Shown piece by piece: positions 33,896 through 44,783 of a stretch of 64,000 nt of DNA. The translations under genes were made by a program, and so were the position numbers. The notes beneath the pieces were generated by a model. It was not told the origin of the DNA. It made no database searches and saw only the letters and a program-made list of their open reading frames with translations. The DNA comes from Silurus meridionalis (taxonomy: Eukaryota; Chordata; Actinopteri; Siluriformes; Siluridae): positions 13,107,773 to 13,171,772 of the forward strand of contig NC_060893.1 in assembly GCF_014805685.1 (NCBI RefSeq). Reading direction: 5' to 3'. Each line of letters begins with the position of its first letter. The first letter of the stretch is position 1.

Positions 33896-36782
33896 ATAGG
33901 AATGACCACTCAGCCCATGTTCACCAGCTTTTTGCTTTTGTCACAGAAGAAAATTGCTAGCTGACAGATTGTCTAGCTCTGATGCCTTGGCTCAGTTGCT
34001 GAAGAGTCATAAAAGGGGCTGCACATATTAAAGCTTGAGAATGACTTTATACTGCCTTTGAAGTGAGACTCATTAGCATTTTCCCTCATTCTTAGAAAGC
34101 AAAGATCCCCAGATTAGTACATTTTTATCAAGTCATGATTGTCAAAAATATAGGAAAAGATGAATGCTGTCTATTTTTGCATTCATTGCATTGCTGTCTT
34201 TCTTACCTTAACAGGGCAAAAGTGTCAAAGTAGAAATGAGAGAAAGACCTACAGAATATGCTGTATATACTAAATAATGTCATTAAAATAATTATGTCTT
34301 GTACAAACAATAGTTACAAGAGGATTTATGAATAAGCAACAATGCTACATCTTGCAATTGGAATATTTGAGATGGTTCTTTAGTCATTTTTTTAACAAAA
34401 AAAAAATATTGTATTTATTATCATGTATTTAACAGCCCTTCTACTCCAATGACTAATGATACCATATCACTGGTATAATGGATATATTTCAGTGTTTTCT
34501 TTCCAGTTTGTCTATGTTAATAATTGTAAAATGTGGGATTTTCCTTGAGAGGTTTAATTATATTTGACTCCTCCCCCATGCACATGAGTTACTAGCAAAT
34601 TAATTCTTTTAAGGCTGGTACATGATGCATTGAATCATCCTAATTGGACATCTGCAAATGTCATAATACACATTCATTTAAATAAAGAAAAAGAAACTCA
34701 AATAAAGAAGCATATTAAAAGACATGCGGTAGCCATGTATCATGTCTTGTAAAATGCTATCTGCCGGATTTTCAAGATTTTAAGGTGAACAGTTATTTAT
34801 CATAACAGCAGAATTTGCCTAATAAATGCAATAAAAAAGTCATATAAAATAGGCATATGGCCTGCTATCTAACTAGCTTTGGTGATATAGTGGATATGGG
34901 GAATTCACCAATACTTTTAATAGGAAACAGCAAAGAAGTAGTGATATTGCACGTGAACAAGGATAGAAAAGGTCATACTGACAGGACAGTGTGCAGACAT
35001 ATAGGGTGTTAAAACTTTGCTCTGTTTTGTAAATTAAGCCCTTATGTCAACAGTTTATATGGCATAACTGAAAAGAAATAGACATTCTATAACTAAGCTA
35101 ATACTGTGGGTGTGTTTATTTGATGTGGTTCAGTAATTTGTGTTTGTACTGTACATGATGCTCTGTCAAATATGTCAAAAACATACCACTTAATGATGTA
35201 TTGGATTCTTGTGTTGATTTAACTGATCTCTTTGAACCTGTGAGAAAGATAGCAGAATCCATACAAAAAAAATGTTGGTCCTGCTCCAGAACAGAAAATA
35301 TCAGATACATAATGAATTTGCAAGAGAAAAAAAATATTAAAAGACATTTAACCCTATCACAAACTCTCAAAGCCTTTGTAACATTGGGTGAACAACTGAT
35401 AAGAAAAATGTGGAATTGAAAAGTCTTTATATTCCTTGATACCTGGATACTATTTATATTCCTTCCATGTTGTTTGCATGAAAAATGGTCATCTTATGCT
35501 TTATATTAAACAGAAAGAGATCTGAAGAAAACAACGTATACAGATTGCCAACCCATAGGGTGCAATATGGAAAGCCAACTAAAATGGACAACCTTGGCAC
35601 CAACACTTTGTCCTCTCTATTAAACTAAGGTCAAGCCTATCACTAGGGGTTTATGTGTAAAGAGTGTAAAGTCATGACTGCTATTGTCACTCAAAAGGAG
35701 CTCTAGCAATGTGTTTGCATTCCTCTTAGACTTCTAAATGCATCTGCAGCTCTCCAGAATTGCATGGAAGAGAAGTGATTAAATCTCCATACTGCATATG
35801 CCTTCATTTAACTTCCAGCAGATTATAATGTTATGTTCTGGGTATGTTATTTTCATTAGGTATTCAAGTAATATTTGGTTTTATTGAACCAATACAATAC
35901 AATTGACACCAAAAGATGGGGATATATTTCAGTTTTATTCCTTTGGTGACAGAACTTAATTCACGTTGACATACTTGGAACCATAGTGTGAGTAGTCACA
36001 GTCAAGGACATCGGACCTGCCCACCCCATATTACACTTCACTGGTGTGTGGCATTATTAATTACTAAAAGAGAAAAATGTTCAGCTTATGGAAAACTGTA
36101 TGTCACACAACAAATTGAACTGTAAAAAAACATGCAGATTTTTTTTCTATTTGACTTATCTATTTTTCTTATTTTATGCGGAGATAGTTGATTATGAAGC
36201 TGAACATACGCTGAATCTAAAATGTTAAGAAATATTTCATTCTTCTGCTCAGTCTAATATCAATAGACAGCAACTAAATAAATGTAATGATATTATATAA
36301 ACTTTATTTATTTGTGTAAGGAAACAGGAGAAAACCCTAAACCCTGTAGCCTATGGAGATGATGAAATTCCCACAGCTGGTCACATTGTGCTTACTTTTC
36401 ATTCATCAGCTCAGGCCCTCAGTCTAGAGTTCTATGTAATGAAAATGAATGTACAGCCTTTACATGGCTTGCTTGGTTGCCTTCACATAGGATTGATTAG
36501 ATTCAGTAAGGAAAACAATCACTTGTTGTAAATAAGTTACATTTCTTTATAATGACTGAATATGCAGATGCAGTTAAGGATGAAATAGGAAATCTATCAG
36601 TCAGCATTTGCATTATACTTTACCCTGAATTACAGCCTAGTTTTATTGCTGCATACAAAAAAACCCAAATGCAATGCAAGAAAATCAAAGTAAAATATTG
36701 TTGAGTCTAGTGTGGGTTTTCTGTTCATGGTGGCAAAAAAAAAAAAGATTTCATATACAATACAGCTTTAGCTCAACATCAA
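32803..36782. other. AT-rich unique DNA
   Basis: No gene or transposon family recognised. The 72-codon frame at 35,201-35,419 overlaps an equally long frame on the other strand and has no motif. Confidence 0.4.
33838..33895 (+). repeat. (CT)n microsatellite
   Basis: About 28 CT units with one TTT interruption. Confidence 0.98.
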
Positions 36783-37140
36783 GATCTGAACAAGGTTCAC
36801 AGAAATCCACATAACCCACTGTTCACCACAGAGGATGTGGCATATCAGTTGTATGGTACAAATCATTGCGGGAGCATTGCAGTAGACAAAATCACCAATA
36901 GAGAAAACATGTCAAAGAACATGATGGACGCTTCAGAGTAGTCCTGTACAGAGTGTGTCAGGTAAATCTAAGACTCAATCTTCAGAAGTGCAAATTCAGT
37001 CTAAAAGAAGTGTTTTATGTGGGACATGTAGACAGCAAAGGACTGAAGCCAGCTCCCCTCAAAAACAAGAGGAATCAATAGAATGCCAGTTCTAGAAAAT
37101 TTTGCAGCCTTGCAAGGTTTCCCTTGGGATGTTTATTGTT
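36783..37140 (+). pseudogene. Ty3/gypsy-like reverse transcriptase fossil
   Basis: The segment opens with DLNKVHRNPHNPLFTTED (36,783 onward), matching the DLNxAxxxxHxPLPTxEE block of gypsy RTs. After a deletion and a frame change it continues in a 52-codon open frame (36,923-37,078) with VNLRLNLQKCKFSLKEVFY and VGHVDSKGLKP, the conserved C-terminal RT block. A stop at 37,079 and a shift then give MPVLENFAALQGF. The catalytic YVDD region between the first two blocks is gone. No LTR was found nearby. Confidence 0.75.
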
Positions 37141-39296
37141 TGAAGCTATAAAATAAGAGGCATATCCATTCCTCCATCATTTAGATATTATGCTGTCCAA
37201 CAACCTGTCACACTCACCTACAATGCTTCATAATATGGAATGATGCTCTTGTGCTTTGTACATTTTGACAGGCATAAATGTGATATATAAGCAAACTGAA
37301 AAGAACCTATATGAGCCCTAAGTTAAGGGATTGTTTTTGTAGCACCTGTACTATATAATGTGAATTATGTTCAGCAGTCATAGAAATTCAAAAGAGATAA
37401 GTAAAGATTTGGACGTAACTGTGAACTACAAAAGGTAGGTTATGGTCCAATGGCATTTAATCCTAAAAATACTTTTTGAAGAGAAATGAGAAGAATTGAG
37501 AAATTGTACAAAAAATGCCAAAGAAGTCTAAGAAACCTACCTGAATAAAAGATCTGGATCAGAGACTGTAAATATGAAGATGTAAGAGCGTAAATCTTAG
37601 CATAAAGAGTGAGTTTCATACATGGATTACATGAAAATAATGATGTTTTGCTGTTAAAAACATATATAAATTAAATTAATCAATACAAACATAAATAAAC
37701 TAGATGGTGTACATCAAAACAAAAAGAAAGATTCATGGGGAAAACAGTCACTACAAAGTTAACAACTTCTCTGTTTTTATTTATTTCTTTATTTTTATTG
37801 AACTTGAGTTGAACTTGCTAGTAAGTAAAAAAAAATAGAATAGTAATAGAAAAAGTAATAGAAATAGAATTGTTAGCATATTTATATTTTATTTAAAACT
37901 AGGTTCGGTTTGATCTGTTTTCCATTTACAATTTGGAATGGATTTAATGTTTATTATATGTAGTTTATCGAATTTCATCATTCAAGTTATTAAATATTAA
38001 AAACACAGTCCCCGTCTTATGCGGTTTCTATGGAGCTTTCTCTATGCTGTGTTCTAATGTATGCATCAAGATTGTTGACACAAACTATGTAAAAATCTGC
38101 ATTTGCATTTAATTCCTGCTTTCATTATATAACAGTTTAGATTTTTATGCCATAAAAAAGTCTGACTCAGTACAACCCTGTTCTCTTATTGTATGAACAA
38201 AATCTGTAACTGAATAATCTTGAAATAATTTAATTACCCTGGACTGACCATGACCCTTACCAGGAAAAAAGCAATTAATGAAGATGAATGAATAATTTGA
38301 TTAAATTTATTATATAATATGATGCAATTTATTATGTCCTGCTCAACTATTGGTTGCTGAAGATAATCAGGTCATGCTGTGGTTGATGTTTTAAAATATT
38401 GATCTTTATGCAATTTTTATCGTTGCTGTTCTAGGGTCTTTGTATGAACCTCTGATCTATTGTGACACTGCGGTCTGAAAATAAGACGGAACACACAATG
38501 AGACCTATGAGATAAGATTTAGCTTTTGTTGCCTTGGATATGTTATTAGGAAAAGAGCCACCTTTTTTTTAGATGAGAAAATTTTCCCAAATATTCATAG
38601 GAAGCAGAGTAATAAAGAAGTGCAGTCTGAGCCTGAGCGATAGGAGATTTTTTTTCACATCTGGATGTGACAGATGCTTTTCTCTCTAAACCCCTACTCC
38701 ACACAGCACTCTGTTCAGCCTCAATGCATGGCTTTGAAGAGGATGTACCCATTGTATGCAGTGCAGTCAATAATGTATTAAAGTAGAAAATACCTAAAGC
38801 TTGGCCTGGAAAAAATAAACATGACCATTTATACTGAACTTTTCCATACATACTATTCAAGGATATGGACATGAAAAAATAATAAAAAATAAAATCAAAA
38901 CAATTTTTCATAAAGAATATTAATAATCATATAAAAAACAGATTCAGAGAACTGTATTCACGATTATTTTACTGGGGAGCACATAAATAAAGTGCATCTT
39001 ATTTATTTATTTGCTTATTTAGTTCTTTATTTATGTTCTACAAAATTTTGATAAAATGTTCTAACAATATCTCACAGAAAAAAAAAACTTGGTAAATTCA
39101 CTGTAATGCTAATGCTAAATGCTAAATGCTAAATGCTAAAAAAAAAAAAAAGAAATGTCTGAGTTATTTAGTGTATAGTTTTGAAATTGATCGTAAATGC
39201 TGCAGTTCTGTGAAAATAAATAATTTTGCGTTTAGATACACAATATTTAGACATTTAGTGTCTGTAGTATGTAGAATATAATATATATATATTTAT
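37141..39296. other. AT-rich unique DNA
   Basis: A heptamer-like tandem repeat (AATGCTA) lies at 39,104-39,137, followed by an A run. The 121-codon minus-strand frame at 38,546-38,911 has no motif I recognise. Confidence 0.4.
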
Positions 39297-39302
39297 TCTC
39301 TC

Positions 39303-39348
<46 letters not shown>
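39297..39348 (+). repeat. (CT)n microsatellite
   Basis: About 25 CT units, slightly interrupted at the left edge. Confidence 0.98.
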
Positions 39349-39351
<3 letters not shown>

Positions 39352-40136
39352 GCCAAACTTGACTCTAAAATCCCGAAAGCCGTGTAAGCCGTACACACTG
39401 CTTCATTCCTCAGTCTGATCCGAAGCGACTCATCTGGTGTGTTAAGACCAACTCCTGCATTTTTGTAATCCACAATACAAAAACTCTGCAAAAACTGACA
39501 TACACATCTATGCATCCACATAAGAGGAAATCCTTATAATCTGTAATTCTTAATGAAACAATATACCTATTTAAAAAATACATATATTACTACTTGTTTT
39601 GTTATGGGCCTTATGATACAAAGGGTAAGTTCTGTAATCCTTTTTTTTCTTTCTTTTTTTTTTTTTTTAGATTTGCCCCTACTCAATCCCCAAATAGTGT
39701 TCCCGCCCGATTACAGTTAAAAAAAATGCAATTTTGACTGCATGTCATAGCAAGTAAATTCTAATTTAAATTCCCTCACCTCAGTAATAAGCTGAGATGG
39801 CATGACAAGAAATAAATAGAGCCTAAAATTTAACAGGAAAAAGACATTACCTGATGTCCAAGTTTCTGACTTTTGCTTGATCCTCAGCATGTGCTTGTGG
39901 CTATTTAATGAAGATGTAACAAAATTAAACAAAAAAAAAAAGAATAAGAGGAAATGCAGCTCTCTACCATCCATGCCTGCTACAAACAGGTGCTATATCA
40001 CACCCTTCTTCACTCTTGAGGGAAGCTACAGATCTGTGATGTGGCGAAAGATTTTGCACAAAAATTTAAAAACAAGATTTTTTCAGCTCCACCATAGTCT
40101 ACTAATTAGTGAAATATAGGAACATTGTTCTTTTTT

Positions 40137-40140
<4 letters not shown>
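39349..40140. other. unique DNA with poly(T)
   Basis: A 30-bp T-rich run lies near 39,642-39,670 and an A run near 39,929-39,942. No gene seen. Confidence 0.4.
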
Positions 40141-40207
<67 letters not shown>

Positions 40208-40215
40208 CATATATT
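40141..40215 (+). repeat. (AT)n microsatellite
   Basis: About 30 AT units ending in imperfect ACAT units. Confidence 0.98.
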
Positions 40216-40667
40216 CTAATTACTTATTCCAAAGTTAATGGATCTTGTTACTCACCTTTATTCATCTCTGTTCATCTGTGCAGTGTTATACTACGTTTGG
40301 AAGATGGAAAAGTAAAATTCAAGTGCAGAACTTCACACATCAGACCAAAAGTTATATAAATTATGGTCAGGTAGATGTAAGTGTTTATCTGTAAAGTTTT
40401 TAAAGTTTTTCAATATTTGTATTTTATTGTGAAAGAAGCTTAAATGCAACATGACGGCTATGTCTATTTCAATAAATTTTTTCTTTTAAGGATTTGAGAG
40501 TCTTGCTACTAAACTAAAAATTAATTGAAATTAATGAATAAGTACTTTAAGCATGTATTTATGCACCTTAAACTAACACAGTTTGTAGTACAACTTTCTC
40601 ATGTCATGTGTTGTAATGGCACAATACACTGCCAAAAGAAATAGATTTCCAAATATTTCACTTCACC

Positions 40668-42320
40668 AGAGATGGGAAGTAATAAAGTACAAATACTTCG
40701 TTACTGTTCTTAAGTAAATTTTTTTCTGGTATCAGTACTTTACTTTACCATTAATTTTTATACTTTTTACTATAACTCAAAATTTTTGCAAAAATATCTG
40801 TACTTTATTTCTTACATTTTCAAAGCAGGCTTTAATTAAATTTTAATGTATTTGGTGACATGATCAGTATTTTTTCTTCTTACTGAGCACCGTTATCAGC
40901 CCATCAACATGTTTCCTGTCTTTGCGTGGCTTTTTCAATCTACCATCGGTGGTATCATTTACTGTTTATCACACATCACAGATGTAGGCTAGTTTATGAA
41001 GCTAACAACAAGCAAGGCAGGAGGTCACAAGACGTATGGGGTTAACGTGGATGAGACAGAGGGAGTCAGAAATGTAAACATGACTGAGAACAAAGACATT
41101 TCTGATCACCTGATCATCATCATATTCATCTTTTCTCTGCTTTTAATCTATATGTTGGATGTTTAGCCTTAATACATTCATTAGGTAACAAAATATTTAA
41201 TTTGTTTGTATTAATATATTAATCAGGGCTGTCAAAATACAAATTCATTTTACACATTTCTGAGTTTTTTTTTAAATTACAAATATAAATAAATAAATAT
41301 TTATTTATCAGATATAATAAAATACTCCACACAAAAAATTTTAATCAATAAACATTCATTTTGATTAGTTTTACTTAGGCGCTAGGTATCAAATCAGCAC
41401 CAAAGTTCTGCAAAGTTATGCACACAATTAAGCCTCTTCAGTCGAAAAACGCACTGGCGCATTTGGTGGCATTTTTTTATTCCACATAACACCTAAACAA
41501 ACTTAAATTACTTTGTCTTTTTTGATTGTACAGATACGAGCAATACATCATTCAAATCTGTAAAGAGTCACTGTTAGTGGATAATAATAACAAAAAAATG
41601 CTGTGCTTTTGGAAAATAAATCAAACAGACAGGGGGCACTTTCTGCTGAGTCTGTCATCTCTCTTCACATACACATAAATTAAACTTGAATCTCAGTGAA
41701 TACTACTGTGAGTATACGTCTGAATACTCAAAGACATAATAAATATATAAATAGCTTAAAATGCCTTCTTTTAAATAAACCAATTCACATCAATATCTGA
41801 TATTCTCCGATTATGTAATCCGTATGAAAGTTAGAAGAGGTACCGTTTCTCTGGTAACACCTTATTAATCGTCTGAGTGGAAACATAGCAAAGGTCCTGT
41901 TTGGTATCCTGATGATTTACGTAATTTGAAACACCAAAATTACTTTAAAACATTTACAAGTATATTTTTATTTTCATGTTCTATGCTGGGTTTGGCTTCA
42001 CTAATAATTAAGATACATTTGCATAAAGCATCAATATTTGTCCATGCCCATGTTGATTAGAGTATCAAAAAGATTTTAAAGTATTAATTTAAGGTATATT
42101 TAGACAATCATATGATTAATCTCAATTTAAAAAATTCAACCTTGAGATGACGTGAGGTCCAGTTACTGTACAAGGATGACCCTAAAACAGGTAGTAGTAA
42201 TGGCTACTTTTTACTTACGTAAAGTATATGTCAAAGTCCAAAATTCTTTACTTTAATTTGAGTAAAAAAGTAGAGTCAGTACTTTAAACCATGAGTATCT
42301 GTAAATCTACTTTAGTGAAT
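40668..42320. mobile_element. hAT-like element remnant
   Basis: The left end reads CAGAGATGGGAAGTAATAAA, then GTTACTGTTCTTAAGTAAAT and GTACTTTACTTTACCATTAA, the terminus of a widespread fish hAT-type family. The right subterminal part (about 42,205-42,320) carries the matching TTACTTTAATTTGAGTAAAA and AGTACTTTAAACC patterns. Exact TIR and 8-bp duplications are eroded. No transposase frame survives. A second hAT-like remnant appears to lie inside it. Confidence 0.55.
41224..42145. mobile_element. second hAT-like remnant, nested
   Basis: Begins CAGGGCTGTCAAAATACAAA and ends near ATGATTAATCTCAATTTAAA. These match the common pair CAGGGCTGTCAAACGATTAA and GATTAATCGCGATTAA of a fish hAT family. 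The interior has no coding sequence. It lies between the two ends of the flanking hAT-like element, suggesting insertion into it. Confidence 0.4.
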
Positions 42321-44369
42321 TAGTGTGTGCTTTTGCCTCCTTTGGACTTGACTAATGACAATCAGAAAGCCATCAGTTCTACTGAACAAGTAAACTCTTA
42401 CATGAAGTAACCGGCATATTCACATGCTTTTTCCTGCTTTCTGTTTATTCTCTCTTTTTATTGCTCAAATGATCATGATGAGAATCATGATTTAAGCAGT
42501 AATGGTTCTATAGCCTGAGGCTAGGAGACAATCTCCACAGCAAGATCACGCAGCAAGGACATCATCAGAGTGTGTGAACATGTACTCTCTTCCAGCTTAA
42601 CAATCAGTGCTCCCAGTAGCAGTCTACAGATCATCAATAATTAGTAGACGATATAAACTGAGAGAGCAAGCACAGGAAAGGTTTTAACCTTGGTCATTGC
42701 TGTTTTTTCTTTCTTTCTCAAAGCCACCTTTTTCACATACACTACTAGGAAAGGGCAAAGCACAAATTCAAGTCAAGCCAAGTACGCTTTTTTTGAACAA
42801 AACTCAATAAGGACTAAAGTGCTACATAAGATAACATGAATTAACAAAAACATAACATGAAACTAGGGCACTAGTCTTAGGACACTACATAAATTGCACA
42901 TGTGCAACATTTAGTTCAGAAAAAGGACATCATACAAAGAGACAGTAAACACAGTGATTTTCATCACAGTAAATACAGCAACACTGTAGCACCGAATAGT
43001 ACAGTACAAAAAGTTTAATTTAATTCATGAGTTTATGTGTGTGTATGTCAAATTGTCAAATATGAGCTTTCATTTAGTGCCAATTTAAACAAATGCACAC
43101 CTGAGACTGACTGTGCCACCATTTGCTCATTTCCTTTTGCTGCATTAAACTGTTTGTGAAAAACAGTTCTGTAAAAAATAATAATTAATAATTAAAAATT
43201 ATTTAATAGATTAGTCAATGGTTTCTGCCTCACCTGTAACCAACAAAGGGCCTGATGGCAAGGTCATGAATAGAACCAGGATTAATTCATCAGAGAGAGA
43301 TCTACAGTAGTTGTTTCTCTTGCTACTTTCCTTGCCCAAGAGTGTACAGCAGCACAGAGTAGTATAATACACTTAGAGAACGTGCAAACCACTATCTCTC
43401 CGTGAATGACAAGAAAGAAAGACTAACGCCATCTCTTTCCCCCAGAAGAGCACAGCCAATTTTACCTTTCTACCTCCCAGCCATGAATGAAGTGACCAGG
43501 ATAAGGAAGCTCCTGTCTCCTGATGATAGGGCATACAAGGTTCTGTTGTGCCACACAGATAATGCCACACAACTCAGATAATGCATTTTAACGAATTAAA
43601 CTCATTAAAAACTACAAGATAATAAAACAAAGGCAAGATATTTATGGTTATGTAAATGAGGATGTACCTTACATCCTGTATTTAATTTTTCTGCTTCTTT
43701 AATGATGTCTTTGCTGCTTTTTCTTTGAAATTATGAGCATATTTGTTTCAGATGAACTGCAGGGTTGTTTTGTCTTTAAACTATAATAAACTATAAGATA
43801 GTGTCTAATCATGTAAGGCTTTTAAGTAAAGATTAATTACTGAGTACTGAGGACGTCTTTGGTAGATTGTGATTTTCATTCAAAATGAATTCGTATCAGT
43901 AATTGTTAGTGTTAAGATGGGCCTCACACTGGTTCTCTAAACACATTCCTATGTTGTCTGTTCAGTGTCTATAAGATCTTTACGATGTGAGTATGTAAGG
44001 TACATAGAATGTCTATGACTGTTATCTGCAATAAACTGAAGAAGAACCTTTGCTCCATTCTGTGTGCTGTGTGATTCTTCCCTGATCAGAAAAGGCACCA
44101 CAGGCATCGTAGCTCGCATGGGAAACCTCTCCAAGAACTAAGTTTTGTTTGGGCATAAAAAAATCTAAAACTAATCAAAGATAAAATCTAAATACATTTC
44201 TATTCCAAAAACACCAAGCTCTGGTATTAATCTGCAGCCAATATAATTGCTGAAGTCTATAGCAATCTGATAGAATGTCATTATTTATGTGTATTCCTGA
44301 TGGATTGTTTTTTTTTCCCTATCAAAAGGCCTTTTAATTTTAAAATGGTATGGGAATTATTATTATTAT
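42321..44369. other. mostly unique DNA with two unexplained complex segments
   Basis: The 43,220-43,580 part is GC-richer and holds an about 68-codon plus-strand frame ending at TAA near 43,580, containing ILPFYLPAMNEVTRIRKLLS. The 43,930-44,120 part ends with AATAAA-type and terminator-like sequence reminiscent of an LTR. Neither is identified. Confidence 0.35.
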
Positions 44370-44371
44370 TA

Positions 44372-44730
44372 CAGTGGAACCCCGTTGTACGAGCAACCTA
44401 TAGTACGAGCAAACGGAGATACGAGCAACCTCGCTCGCAAAATTTTACCCTGTTTCACGAGCAAATTTCGAAGGCACGAGCAAACTTACGCTGTCGGTTC
44501 CCCGTTTTCGGCGGAGGGTCGATGACTTAGTTGATGACGTATCACTCAGTCGCTCTCATTGTTCAGTGCAGCAAAAACGTAACTGTGGCAGCGGGGGCGT
44601 GGCAGCGGGGGCGTGGCCGAGCGGCGGTTTGTGAATGGAGGGCGGATCCGGGAGCAGATAGACAGGGGATTGCCTCACCTGAAGTTAATGTGACCTAATG
44701 ATTGTTCTCTCTTTTCCAGTGATCGGAGGG
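44372..44730 (+). mobile_element. pogo/Tigger-like left end, GC-rich
   Basis: TA (44,370-44,371) then CAGTGGAACCCCGTTGTACG, followed by at least five ACGAGCAA units (44,389-44,480). This is the terminal and subterminal structure of pogo-like elements and matches the TIR of the element at 18,761. Downstream comes an unusually GC-rich, CpG-bearing block (44,500-44,660) with a tandem 14-bp duplication at 44,585-44,612. No right end was found. Confidence 0.7.
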
Positions 44731-44750
44731 TGTGTGTGTGTGTGTGTGTG

Positions 44751-44783
<33 letters not shown>
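44731..44783 (+). repeat. (TG)n-(TCTG)n compound microsatellite
   Basis: About 11 TG units run into about 8 TCTG units. Confidence 0.97.

Noticed and set aside
33676..33964. Opposed frames with Arg/Glu and Ser/Leu repeats
   Set aside because: Translations of the (CT)n array on both strands.
38546..38911. 121-codon minus-strand frame
   Set aside because: Longest non-repeat frame in its area, but AT-biased at the N-terminus and without any motif; kept as chance.
39255..39521. 88-codon minus-strand frame with Arg/Glu repeat
   Set aside because: Open because of the (CT)n array; the remainder is not recognisable.
44300..44530. 76-codon plus-strand frame
   Set aside because: It runs across the boundary between unique DNA and the pogo terminus, so it cannot be an ancestral coding unit.
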